A DNA stretch of 64,000 nucleotides from Mycobacterium sp. NS-7484. Lineage in GTDB: Bacteria; Actinomycetota; Actinomycetes; Mycobacteriales; Mycobacteriaceae. The notes below the pieces were generated by a model, which made no database searches, was not told the origin of the DNA, and saw only the letters and a program-made list of their open reading frames with translations. This document shows positions 47,386-55,813 of this stretch, piece after piece; the stretch's first letter is position 1, and each line of letters begins with the position of its first letter. The DNA is taken from positions 16,796 through 80,795 of the forward strand of contig NZ_MBEJ01000106.1 in the NCBI RefSeq assembly GCF_001953975.1. The letters are read 5' to 3'. The position numbers were made by a program, and so were the translations under genes.

Positions 47386-48719
47386 CCCGATCGAAGAAAG
47401 CTGCCAAGAAGGTGACGTCCACGCCCGTGATCGACCCGTATCTGCCGCGCAACGGCAATTTCGGGTACCGGGTGTCGCGCTACGAGCTCGAGCTCGAGTA
47501 CAAGGTGGCGATCAACCGGCTGGCCGGGTCGGCGACCATCACGGCGGTCACCCTGGCCGCGCTGCGCACCTTCACCCTGGACCTGTCCGATGCGCTGTCG
47601 GTGTCCCGGGTTTCGGTGAACGGCCGTCGGCCCGCCCAGTACCGGGCCAGCGGCGGCAAGCTGTCGATCACGCTGGGATCGGCGTTGCCGGCCGGGGCCG
47701 CGATGACCGTCGTCGTCCGCTACAACGGAAACCCGCGCCCCATCGAAACCTATTGGGGTGACGTCGGTTTCGAGGAACTGTCGAACGGGGCCCTGGTGGC
47801 CGGTCAGCCCAACGGGGCCGCCTCCTGGTTCCCCTGCGACGACCACCCCAGCTCGAAGGCCAGCTACCGCATCCAGATCAGCACCGACAGCCCGTATTAC
47901 GCGCTGGCCAATGGCGAGTTGCTCTCCCGCAAAGCCCGCGCCGGGCACACGGTGTGGACCTACGAGCAACCCGAACCGACATCGAGCTATCTGATGACGC
48001 TGCAGATCGGCATGTACGAGAACCAGCGGCTGACCAAATCACCGGTGCCGATGCATGCGGTCCTGCCGCCCCGGCTGCGCCGCAACTTCGAGCACGATTT
48101 CGAACGCCAGCCGCAGATGATGAAGTTGTTCATCAAGCTGTTCGGCCCGTACCCGGTGGCCAGCGGTTACACCGTGGTGGTGACCGACGACGATCTGGAG
48201 ATTCCGCTGGAGGCGCAGGGCATCTCGATCTTCGGGGCCAATCATTGCGATGGGCATCGCGGCGCCGAGCGGTTGATCGCCCACGAACTGGCCCACCAGT
48301 GGTTCGGCAATTCGGTGACCGCGCGGCGCTGGCGGGACATCTGGCTGCACGAGGGCTTCGCCTGCTACGCGGAGTGGCTGTGGTCCGAACACAGCGGGGG
48401 CCGCAGCGCGGCACAATGGGCCCAGCACTATCACGCGCGGCTGCAGGACCAACCGCAGGATCTGCTGCTGTCCGATCCGGGGCCCGAGGACATGTTCGAC
48501 GACCGGGTGTACAAACGTGGCGCGCTGACCCTGCATGTGCTGCGCACCCGCATCGGCGACGCGAAATTCTTTGCACTGCTACAAGATTGGACCACCCGCT
48601 ACCGGCACAGCACCGCCTTCACCGACGATTTCACCGGGCTGGCCGCCGGCTACACCGACGAGCCCTTGCAGCCACTGTGGCAGGCCTGGCTGTATTCGAA
48701 AGAGCTGCCGGCGCTGTGA
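47382..48719 (+). CDS. M1-family zinc aminopeptidase, short form
   Basis: 445 residues from GTG at 47382, which overlaps the Pls-type gene (GTGA). Basic N-terminus without signal peptide. An N-terminal beta-domain is followed by the catalytic domain with zinc site HELAH (301-305) and the third ligand Glu324 (18 residues on, LHEGFACY). The substrate-binding G-x-M-E-N motif is replaced by AQGISIFGAN. The C-terminal helical domain of long M1 enzymes is absent. Streptomyces Pls producers have a zinc aminopeptidase that degrades the polymer, so the coupling here suggests a make-and-trim pair. Confidence 0.93.
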   Translation: MTRSKKAAKKVTSTPVIDPYLPRNGNFGYRVSRYELELEYKVAINRLAGSATITAVTLAALRTFTLDLSDALSVSRVSVNGRRPAQYRASGGKLSITLGSALPAGAAMTVVVRYNGNPRPIETYWGDVGFEELSNGALVAGQPNGAASWFPCDDHPSSKASYRIQISTDSPYYALANGELLSRKARAGHTVWTYEQPEPTSSYLMTLQIGMYENQRLTKSPVPMHAVLPPRLRRNFEHDFERQPQMMKLFIKLFGPYPVASGYTVVVTDDDLEIPLEAQGISIFGANHCDGHRGAERLIAHELAHQWFGNSVTARRWRDIWLHEGFACYAEWLWSEHSGGRSAAQWAQHYHARLQDQPQDLLLSDPGPEDMFDDRVYKRGALTLHVLRTRIGDAKFFALLQDWTTRYRHSTAFTDDFTGLAAGYTDEPLQPLWQAWLYSKELPAL

Positions 48720-50029
48720 CCGACGGCGGCGGGACCCCCGGTTTCGATGCTCTTCGCGCAAGCGGCTCATCGGATTTCGATGCTCTTCGCGCAAGCGGCT
48801 CATCGACAGGCCCCATCACGCGCAGCAGCGTCGCCCGCGTCGGCGCGGCGACCGCGATCAGCGCGGTGTGCGGGTACGCCGTGCTGTACCTGGCCGCGCG
48901 GGACTTGGAGCCGGCCGGCTTCTCGATCTTCAGCGTGTTCTGGGGCGCCTTCGGGCTGGTGACCGGCGCCGCCAACGGTCTGTTGCAAGAGGCCACCCGT
49001 GAGGTGCGCGGGGCCCGCCACCGGGATCTCAGCGGCGAGCCCACCACTCACCCGATGCGGATCGCCGCACTCGTCGGCGTCGTCGCCGCCGTGGTGATCG
49101 CGGCCAGCTCGCTGCTGTGGAGTTCGCACGTGTTCGCCGAATCGCGGGTGTTGAGCGTGGCGCTGCTCAGCGTCGGGCTGGCCGGGTTCTGCCTGCACGC
49201 CACACTGCTCGGCATGCTCGCCGGGGTGAACCGGTGGACCGAGTACGGGGCCCTGATGGTCACCGACGCCGGGATCCGGGTGGCGGTCGCGGCGGCCACT
49301 TTCGTGTTGGGCTGGGGACTGGCCGGGTTTCTGTGGGCCACCGTCGCCGGAGCCGTGGCCTGGCTGATCATGCTGATCGCGGCACCGGCCGCGCGGCTCG
49401 CGGCCGGCCTGCTCACCGCCGGCAGCCCCGGCACCTTCCTGCGCGGGGCCGGGCATTCCATCGCCGCCGCCGGCGCCAGCGCGATCCTGGTGATGGGATT
49501 CCCGGTGCTGCTCAAGGCCACCTCGGGCGAACTCGGCGCCACCGGCGGCGTGGTGATCCTGGCCGTCACGCTGACCCGCGCCCCACTGCTGGTCCCATTG
49601 ACCGCGATGCAAGGCAACCTCATCGCCCACTTCGTCGACCAGCGTGACAAACGGCTGCGCGCGCTGGTGGCGCCCGCCGCCGTGGTGGCCGCGCTCGGCG
49701 CCATCGGGATCGTGGCGGCCGGACTGCTCGGCCCGTGGTTGCTGCGCGTCGGGTTCGGCGACGATTACCAGGCCGGCGGTGCGCTGCTGGCCTGGCTGAC
49801 CGGGGCTGCCGTGGCCATCGCGATGCTGACGCTGACCGGCGCCGCCACCGTCGCGGCCGCTTTGCACCGCGCGTATGCGACGGGCTGGATCATCGCGACC
49901 GTGGCCGCGGTGGCGCTGCTGCTGTTGCCGGTGGGGCTGGAGGAACGGACCATCATCGCGCTGCTGTGCGGACCGCTGGTGGGAATCGTGGTTCACCTGG
50001 GCGCGCTGGCGCGGAGGGCTGCTGGGTGA
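48716..50029 (+). CDS. Polytopic membrane protein, flippase-like (Rv3630-like)
   Basis: 437 residues from GTG at 48716, overlapping the aminopeptidase stop. About 12 transmembrane helices arranged like a MATE/MurJ or polysaccharide flippase. The N-terminus before the first helix (residues 1-40) is not conserved in type: it contains an 11-residue repeat (FDALRASGSSD twice) from a 33-base DNA repeat, so the true start may lie downstream, near 48820. The gene precedes GT2 and DUF2304 as in M. tuberculosis Rv3630-Rv3632. It may move a lipid-linked sugar. Confidence 0.87.
   Translation: MTDGGGTPGFDALRASGSSDFDALRASGSSTGPITRSSVARVGAATAISAVCGYAVLYLAARDLEPAGFSIFSVFWGAFGLVTGAANGLLQEATREVRGARHRDLSGEPTTHPMRIAALVGVVAAVVIAASSLLWSSHVFAESRVLSVALLSVGLAGFCLHATLLGMLAGVNRWTEYGALMVTDAGIRVAVAAATFVLGWGLAGFLWATVAGAVAWLIMLIAAPAARLAAGLLTAGSPGTFLRGAGHSIAAAGASAILVMGFPVLLKATSGELGATGGVVILAVTLTRAPLLVPLTAMQGNLIAHFVDQRDKRLRALVAPAAVVAALGAIGIVAAGLLGPWLLRVGFGDDYQAGGALLAWLTGAAVAIAMLTLTGAATVAAALHRAYATGWIIATVAAVALLLLPVGLEERTIIALLCGPLVGIVVHLGALARRAAG
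48742..48807 (+). repeat. 33-base tandem repeat, two copies
   Basis: Unit starts TTTCGATGCTCTTCGCGCAA. Copies at 48742-48774 and 48775-48807 are identical at 31 of 33 positions. In the flippase-like frame it encodes FDALRASGSS twice; in another frame it reads MLFAQAAHR. It lies between two membrane/peptidase genes and may be a mobile intergenic repeat that has been read into the N-terminus. Confidence 0.9.
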
Positions 50030-50086
50030 TCGCGGAGCGGCTCCGGCCGCGACATGGGACCGCAGTGTAGTTTGGTGCCCATCGAC

Positions 50087-50785
50087 ATGCGCTTTCACGA
50101 CGTTTGGGTCATCATTCCCGCCTTCAACGAGGCGAGCATCATCGGCGACGTCATCACCGACGTGCGCTCGGTTTTCCCTAACGTCGTCTGTGTCGACGAC
50201 GGCAGTCGTGACGACACCGCCCGCCTGGCGCTACGCGCCGGCGCACACGTCGTCCCGCATCCGGTGAATCTGGGCCAGGGCGCTGCCATCCAGACCGGTA
50301 TCGAATATGCGCGGAGCCGTCCCGGGGCCCGGGTGTTCGCCACCTTCGACGCCGACGGACAGCACCAGGTCAAAGACGTGGTGCGGATGATCGACCGTCT
50401 CGACGCCGAGGGCGCGAACCTCGTGGTGGGCACCCGCTTCGCCGACCGCGACGCCCACGCCGTGACGCACACGCCACTGGTGAAGCGGATCATCCTGCGT
50501 ACCGCCGCCTTCCTCAGCCCGCGCAGTCGTGCGCTCGGGCTCACCGACGCGCACAACGGTCTGCGGGTGTTCGACAAGGTGGTCGCCGACGAGCTCGATC
50601 TGACCATGAACGGGATGAGCCACGCCGGGGAGTTCATCGCGGTGGCATACGAAAAGCGTTGGCGCGTTGTCGAGGAGCCCGTCGAGATCCTCTACACCGA
50701 CTACTCGAAATCCAAAGGCCAGCCGTTGCTCAACGGCGTGAACATCGTCTTCGACGGGTTGTTGCGCAGGAGGCTGTCCCGATGA
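50087..50785 (+). CDS. Family 2 glycosyltransferase (Rv3631-like)
   Basis: 232 residues from ATG at 50087 (MRFHDVWVII), the start used by the M. tuberculosis homologue; ATG at 50054 and GTG at 50075 are alternatives. GT-A fold: VIIPAFNEAS, VCVDDGSRDDT, NLGQGAAIQTG and the D-x-D metal site DADGQH. This is the polyprenyl-phosphate sugar-transferase type, so it may make a lipid-linked sugar. It is coupled to the DUF2304 gene by a TGA/ATG overlap, the usual pair. Confidence 0.93.
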   Translation: MRFHDVWVIIPAFNEASIIGDVITDVRSVFPNVVCVDDGSRDDTARLALRAGAHVVPHPVNLGQGAAIQTGIEYARSRPGARVFATFDADGQHQVKDVVRMIDRLDAEGANLVVGTRFADRDAHAVTHTPLVKRIILRTAAFLSPRSRALGLTDAHNGLRVFDKVVADELDLTMNGMSHAGEFIAVAYEKRWRVVEEPVEILYTDYSKSKGQPLLNGVNIVFDGLLRRRLSR

Positions 50786-51132
50786 ACTGGATTCAGGCGC
50801 TGCTGATCATCGCAGTGCTGGTGCTGTTGGCGTACCTGCTGGGGTCACGGCGCAGCGCCCGGTCCAAGGCGTGGGTGAAGGTCGGCTTCGTACTGTTCGT
50901 CGCGACGGGCATCTATGCGATCCTGCGTCCCGACGACACCACTGTGGTGGCCAATTGGCTTGGCGTGGACCGGGGTACGGACCTGATGGAGTACATGCTC
51001 ATCATCGCGTTCGTGTTCGTCACGATATCGACCTACCTGCGCATCAAAGATCTCGAGTTGCGCTACGCCCGGCTGGCCCGAGCGGTGGCACTGCAGAACG
51101 TCCGGGTGCCGGCCGCCTCAGAAGATGAATGA
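50782..51132 (+). CDS. DUF2304 membrane protein (Rv3632-like)
   Basis: 116 residues from ATG at 50782, with AGGAGG ahead. Three transmembrane helices (3-20, 33-50, 70-88) and a short charged C-terminal coiled coil (RIKDLELRYARLARAVALQN). This family accompanies GT2 polyprenyl-phosphate sugar transferases and likely anchors or assists them. It overlaps the next gene by 8 bases. Confidence 0.92.
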   Translation: MNWIQALLIIAVLVLLAYLLGSRRSARSKAWVKVGFVLFVATGIYAILRPDDTTVVANWLGVDRGTDLMEYMLIIAFVFVTISTYLRIKDLELRYARLARAVALQNVRVPAASEDE

Positions 51133-52414
51133 CGAGCCATCCGGCACTACTGACGACCCGGCGTCGCTGAACGCGCTGCTGGCTGTTGCGGCCGCCCGCC
51201 AAAACGCAGGCGATCTGCGCGGGGCACTGCGCAATGCCATCGAGGTTCACGAAGCCCGACGCACCACCCTCGGCAACGATCATCCGGACACGCTCGCGGT
51301 GGCGTGGCTCGTCGTCAGTTGGCGATACGAGCTCGGCGAAGCGGGGGCCGTTGAAGCCATCCGTGACCTGCTCCCGACAATGAGGCGCGTCCTCGGTCCC
51401 GAGCACCGCGATACCTTGTGGGCGCAGCACACCCTGGCCGCAATCGACGATAGCGCAACAGATCCGGCCGATCGCCTGCTGCGATGGGTTCACCTGTGCG
51501 GTGCCGACACTCGCGCCTTCGGCGCACGCCACCCGCTGACGCTCGCCGCAGCATACGGGGCGGCGTTGGCCCGTCGCGATCTCGGCGATCCGTACGGTGC
51601 GAGTATGGAGGCGTTGGTAGTGCACCAGCACCGAGTCCGCCTCCTCGGTGAGCTCCATCCCGAAACGTTGGCGGCGCGACTGGCGCAAGTGAGCTGGCAC
51701 GGTGAGGCGATGGGGGTTACCGCGAAGACCCTCACCGACCTCGACGACCTGATCCCGGTGCTGGAGAAAGTGCTCGGTCACGACGATCCCACCACGTTGA
51801 CGGCCCGGTACACCCGAGCACTGTGGACCCCGGAATCAGCTGACAACACGATGGAGCGTATTTCGGAATGGGAGGTTCTCGCAGAGGATCTCGCCCGTGG
51901 ACGAGGCGATGCAGATCCATTGACCCTGTCGGCTCTGGACAAGCGGGCCGCAGCACGCACGGAGTGGCAAGACCGGCTGGAGGCGACCCGCGATATCGCC
52001 TACAGCCTGGAGTTCCAAGAGCAGAGCGACGACCCACACTGCCCCGACGCCGAAGCCGAGAGCAGGGCGGCTGATGCCGCAGACGAGGAAGAGTCCGAGC
52101 AAGCGCATTTCTTCGAATGCGTTCTGACCGCGAAAAAAGCGTTGTCTCAGTGCGCCCGGAGCGCAGGTAACGATGCACACCAGACGTTGCTGTGGCGCTA
52201 CTACCTCGCATGGTGCCTGTGGGCCGGACACGAATTCGGTTCGGCCGGTCAGCGGGCCCGACGGCTGGTCAAAGACAGCACGACCATCGTCGGCGAAGAC
52301 CATCCGTTGACCGAGGCGGCGCGGAACTTGTTGTCTTTCAGCGATACCCAGGCATGGACGGGACTCTCACCGTTCTGGGACGGTAGCGACGCCGCCGAAC
52401 TGACCGGAAGTTAG
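51125..52414 (+). CDS. Tetratricopeptide-repeat protein (kinesin-light-chain-like repeats)
   Basis: 429 residues, ATG at 51125, overlapping the DUF2304 end by 8 bases. At least six 42-residue repeats carry the TPR_10/12 pattern L-G-x-x-H-P-x-T-L-x-A (for example TLGNDHPDTLAVAWL, AFGARHPLTLAAAYG, LLGELHPETLAARLA, VLGHDDPTTLTARYT). An acidic stretch (DAEAESRAADAADEEESEQ) separates the last repeats. It is a cytoplasmic protein-protein interaction scaffold; no enzymatic domain seen. The last 48 bases overlap the convergent TetR gene. Confidence 0.85.
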   Translation: MNDEPSGTTDDPASLNALLAVAAARQNAGDLRGALRNAIEVHEARRTTLGNDHPDTLAVAWLVVSWRYELGEAGAVEAIRDLLPTMRRVLGPEHRDTLWAQHTLAAIDDSATDPADRLLRWVHLCGADTRAFGARHPLTLAAAYGAALARRDLGDPYGASMEALVVHQHRVRLLGELHPETLAARLAQVSWHGEAMGVTAKTLTDLDDLIPVLEKVLGHDDPTTLTARYTRALWTPESADNTMERISEWEVLAEDLARGRGDADPLTLSALDKRAAARTEWQDRLEATRDIAYSLEFQEQSDDPHCPDAEAESRAADAADEEESEQAHFFECVLTAKKALSQCARSAGNDAHQTLLWRYYLAWCLWAGHEFGSAGQRARRLVKDSTTIVGEDHPLTEAARNLLSFSDTQAWTGLSPFWDGSDAAELTGS

Positions 52415-52993
52415 CGACTGAGCAAACTGCGCCAACATCGCGATCCGGGCGTCCTCGAGTTCCGGCATCGGCAGCACGCGGCGCACCATGGCGGCGCCGT
52501 CGAACGTGTTGAGCACGACGGTCAGCAGGACGGCGAAAACATCCTCGGGGATCTGGTCCATGCCGGGCCCGTGCTTGGCGGTTTCGTAGATGTTGTGGAT
52601 GTACTCGGTAAGCACCGCCTGCAGTGGGCCGCGCAGCTTTTCATCGGTACGCGCCGCCATCAACAGTTCGTGCCACACGGTGTTGGTTTCACTGCCCGCG
52701 ATGTCGCGCAGGATCGCCAGCACCGCCGGAAGCGCCGGCTGATCGGCAGAGATATTCGCACCCAGCTTGCTGCCCAACTCCAGTTGCCGGCGCGCCACCT
52801 CCCGCGCGGTGGCCGCCATGAAGTCGCTCATCGTCGGGAAATGCCGGAACAGCGCGCCGTCGGAAACCTTGGCCCGCTTGGCGATCACCGCCGCTGAAGC
52901 CTTGGCGTAGCCGACCTCGATGATGGTGTCGATGCCGGCGTCGATCAGGCGCGCCATGGTCTCCTCGCGGCGCTGCTGCTGGGTTCTGGCCAT
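52367..52993 (-). CDS. TetR-family transcriptional regulator
   Basis: 208 residues from ATG at 52993 (MARTQQQRREE). The N-terminal helix-turn-helix is ASAAVIAKRAKVSDGALFRHFPTMSDF, split here as ASAAVIAKRAKVSD and GALFRHFPTMSDF. The C-terminal ligand domain is all-helical. It starts one base after the amidohydrolase stop on the same strand, so it is likely an autoregulator of that two-gene unit. The ligand is unknown. Confidence 0.92.
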   Translation of the reverse strand: MARTQQQRREETMARLIDAGIDTIIEVGYAKASAAVIAKRAKVSDGALFRHFPTMSDFMAATAREVARRQLELGSKLGANISADQPALPAVLAILRDIAGSETNTVWHELLMAARTDEKLRGPLQAVLTEYIHNIYETAKHGPGMDQIPEDVFAVLLTVVLNTFDGAAMVRRVLPMPELEDARIAMLAQFAQSLTSGQFGGVATVPER

Positions 52994-52994
52994 C

Positions 52995-54776
52995 TCAGAC
53001 CGCAGCGTGGTCCAGGTGCTCGGCACCAGCCCGCAGGTAACGTCCCGACTTCACCGACTCGCCGTAACCGTCACGGAATTCACCGTTGCGGAACACCACG
53101 GCGCCGTTGACGGCGGTGGCGACGACGGCGTCGTCGTTGCGGTTCACCATGCGGCTCAGGCCGCCGTAGAAGGGGACCGTTTCCTCGTGATAGGCGTCGA
53201 CATCGCCATTGAGGCCGGCCGGATCGACCACCACGAAATCGGCCCGGTCCCCTTCGCGCAAGGTGCCCGCCGGGACCCCGAACCAGTCGGCCACCTCGGC
53301 GGTCAGCCGGTGTACGGCGTGCTCAGTGGTCAGGAACGGACGTCCGGCCAACTGCGCGTCACGAACCCGCTTGAGCAACCGCAGCGGGTAGTTGTAGAAC
53401 GCCATGTTGCGCAGGTGCGCACCGGCATCCGAGAAGCCCATGTGCACCGACGGATCCTTGGCCAGCTTGTCCAGGTACTTGGGCCGGTCGTTCGCCACGA
53501 TCGTCGTCCAGCGCACGTTGCGTTCACCGTTGTCGACCAACACGTCGAGGAAGGCGTCGAGTGGGTGGATTCCCCGCTCATCGGCGATCTGCCCGAAGCT
53601 CTTGCCGATCAAGGTTTCATCCGGGCATTCGACGATGGTGGCGTCGTGGAAGTCGCGGTGCCACAACGTCGGACCGAGCTTGCGCCGATCGAACGACCTG
53701 CGGAACCGGCGACGATACTCCGGGTCGGCGAGCAGCGTGTTGCGCTCGAGTTGATCCTTGAGGTGCAGCGCGGCCGTGCCGGCCCCGAACTCCTCGAAGA
53801 CCGGCAGATCGATTCCGTCGGAATACAATTCGAACGGCACCGGCAGGTGCTGGAACCGCACCTTGGCGCCGAGGATCCGGTTGAGTAGCCGGGTGCCCGG
53901 CCCGATGACATGCACCGCGCCTGGTGAGGACTTGGCGTCGGCGGAGACCAGCAGGCTCATCTTGACGCCGCGGCGGCGGCCGAACAGGCCGCTGCTCTCC
54001 AGGAAGAAGTTCAGCGCCTCTTGAGCTTTGGCCACATTCGGCGCGCTCTGCAACATCCGGCCACGCTTGCGCAGCACCTTGATCAGACGCCGGCGTTCCC
54101 GCCAGGTGGCGAATGTGGATGGGAGCGCACGGGACCGGAACCGATCACCGTCGAGCTTGTCGATCGCGGCATCCATTCCCGACATGCCGAGCATGCCCGC
54201 TTCCAGCGCCTCGTCGAGTTTGGCCGCCATGGTTTCCAATTCGGCATCGGTGGGGATGACGCCGCGGGTGGTGGCCCGGTCCAGACCGAGAACCGAGGCA
54301 CGCAGATCCGAATGTCCCAGCAGCGACGCGATATTCGGGCCCAGCGGCAAATCGTCGATGGCTTTCACGTATTCGGCCGGGCCGGTCCAGGTCTTGCGCT
54401 TCTGCAGCGCGCCGAGCACGAACTCGCGTGGGACCGCCTCGACGCGGCTGAACAGGTCGGCAGCGTCCTCGGTGTCGGCGTACACCGTCGAGAGCGAGCA
54501 CATGCCCAACAGCACCGTCGTCACGCCGTGCCGCACCGATTCCCGCAGGCCCGGGTCGAGCAACACCTCGGCGTCGTAATGGGTGTGCACGTCGATGAAG
54601 CCGGGCAGCACCCACTTGCCGCCGGCGTCGATCACATCGGGACATCCCGTCTCATCCAGCGCGGTGGCCGACACCGCGGCCACCACCCCGTCGCGGATTC
54701 CGAGCGTGCGGACCTGCGGACGGGCGCCGGTGCCGTCGAACCACAGGCCGTTGCGAACGATGACGTCGTAAGACAT
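52995..54776 (-). CDS. D-aminoacylase/N-acyl-D-amino-acid deacylase-type amidohydrolase
   Basis: 593 residues. Composite beta-domain (MSYDVIVRNGLWFDGTG) plus TIM-barrel amidohydrolase. The metal site is GFIDVHTHYDAEV (H-x-H). The next blocks (VTTVLLGMC, MGFSDAGAH) and the C-terminal EGDRADFVVVDP are typical of the D-aminoacylase/dihydroorotase superfamily. M. tuberculosis has relatives annotated as D-amino acid aminohydrolases. Substrate uncertain. It is followed directly by the TetR regulator. Confidence 0.9.
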   Translation of the reverse strand: MSYDVIVRNGLWFDGTGARPQVRTLGIRDGVVAAVSATALDETGCPDVIDAGGKWVLPGFIDVHTHYDAEVLLDPGLRESVRHGVTTVLLGMCSLSTVYADTEDAADLFSRVEAVPREFVLGALQKRKTWTGPAEYVKAIDDLPLGPNIASLLGHSDLRASVLGLDRATTRGVIPTDAELETMAAKLDEALEAGMLGMSGMDAAIDKLDGDRFRSRALPSTFATWRERRRLIKVLRKRGRMLQSAPNVAKAQEALNFFLESSGLFGRRRGVKMSLLVSADAKSSPGAVHVIGPGTRLLNRILGAKVRFQHLPVPFELYSDGIDLPVFEEFGAGTAALHLKDQLERNTLLADPEYRRRFRRSFDRRKLGPTLWHRDFHDATIVECPDETLIGKSFGQIADERGIHPLDAFLDVLVDNGERNVRWTTIVANDRPKYLDKLAKDPSVHMGFSDAGAHLRNMAFYNYPLRLLKRVRDAQLAGRPFLTTEHAVHRLTAEVADWFGVPAGTLREGDRADFVVVDPAGLNGDVDAYHEETVPFYGGLSRMVNRNDDAVVATAVNGAVVFRNGEFRDGYGESVKSGRYLRAGAEHLDHAAV

Positions 54777-54815
54777 GACGCAACGCTAGAGCAGAAAGTG
54801 AGTACTCACAATCTT

Positions 54816-55757
54816 TTAGCGGGAATTGGTCTGGAAGAACTCCACCGTCTTCGGGATGCCCGCGGCCAGATCCACCTGCGGCCGCCAGCCCAGCACGTCG
54901 CGGGCCCGGGTCACATCGAGGCACGACCGGCGCAGGTCACCGAGCCGCGGCGGGTGCATCTCCGGGTCGTCGGGGACGCCGACGGCCAGGGTGATCGCGG
55001 TGTGCATCTCGCGCGTCGACGTCTCCACCCCGGTGCCGACGTTGAACCGCTGACCGCCGCCGGCGGTGCCCGACGCCTTGACGAAGGCGTCCACGACGTC
55101 GTCGACGTACACGTAGTCGCGGGTGTCGGTGCCGTCGCCGAAGATCTTCGTCGGCCGCCCGGCCAGCAGGGCTTGGGCGAAGATCGCCACCACGCCGGCC
55201 TCGCCGTGCGGATCTTGGCGCGGGCCGTAGACGTTGGCCGGGGCGATGTGCGAACAATCCAGGTTGTAGAGGTTGCGGAACATGTTGAAGTACACCTCGC
55301 CGGCGACCTTGCTCGCCGCATACGGGGAGGACGGGTTCGTCGGGGTGTCTTCGCCGGTCGGATACGACGGCGGTGTGCCATAGACCGAGCCACCCGAGGA
55401 CGTGTGCACCACCTTGCGCACCCCGGACTGCCGCGCCGCCTCCGCCAACCGCACGACACCCACCACGTTCACCGTCGAGTCCAGCTGCGGGTCATCCACC
55501 GAGCGCTTCACCGAGATCTGGGCGGCCAGGTGAAAGATCACCTCGGGCTGGGTGTCCTTGAACAGGCTCAGCAGGTCCGCGTCGACGATGTCGGCCTTGA
55601 CGAACTCGAAGGCTTTGTTGTTCTCGGCGCTGCTGAGGTTCTCTGCCCGCCCCGAGCTCAGGTCGTCGAGGCCGACAACGCTGTGCCCGTCTGCCAGCAG
55701 CCGATCGACCAGCGTCGATCCGATGAAACCTGCCGCTCCTGTCACCAGTGTTCGCAC
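54816..55757 (-). CDS. galE1: NAD-dependent sugar-nucleotide epimerase/dehydratase (GalE1)
   Basis: 313 residues from GTG at 55757 (VRTLVTGAAGFIG). SDR-extended fold: TGAAGFIGSTL (NAD site), HLAAQISVKRS, the Ser of SSGGSVYG, and the catalytic YxxxK in YAASKVAGE. M. tuberculosis GalE1 (Rv3634c) is one residue longer. It likely makes UDP-galactose for arabinogalactan. It is divergent from the membrane protein with 56 bases between the starts. Confidence 0.93.
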   Translation of the reverse strand: MRTLVTGAAGFIGSTLVDRLLADGHSVVGLDDLSSGRAENLSSAENNKAFEFVKADIVDADLLSLFKDTQPEVIFHLAAQISVKRSVDDPQLDSTVNVVGVVRLAEAARQSGVRKVVHTSSGGSVYGTPPSYPTGEDTPTNPSSPYAASKVAGEVYFNMFRNLYNLDCSHIAPANVYGPRQDPHGEAGVVAIFAQALLAGRPTKIFGDGTDTRDYVYVDDVVDAFVKASGTAGGGQRFNVGTGVETSTREMHTAITLAVGVPDDPEMHPPRLGDLRRSCLDVTRARDVLGWRPQVDLAAGIPKTVEFFQTNSR

Positions 55758-55813
55758 CGGATCACCATACCGACGGCAACTATGGCCTCGCTGTGTCCGT
55801 ACAGTCGGCAAGA

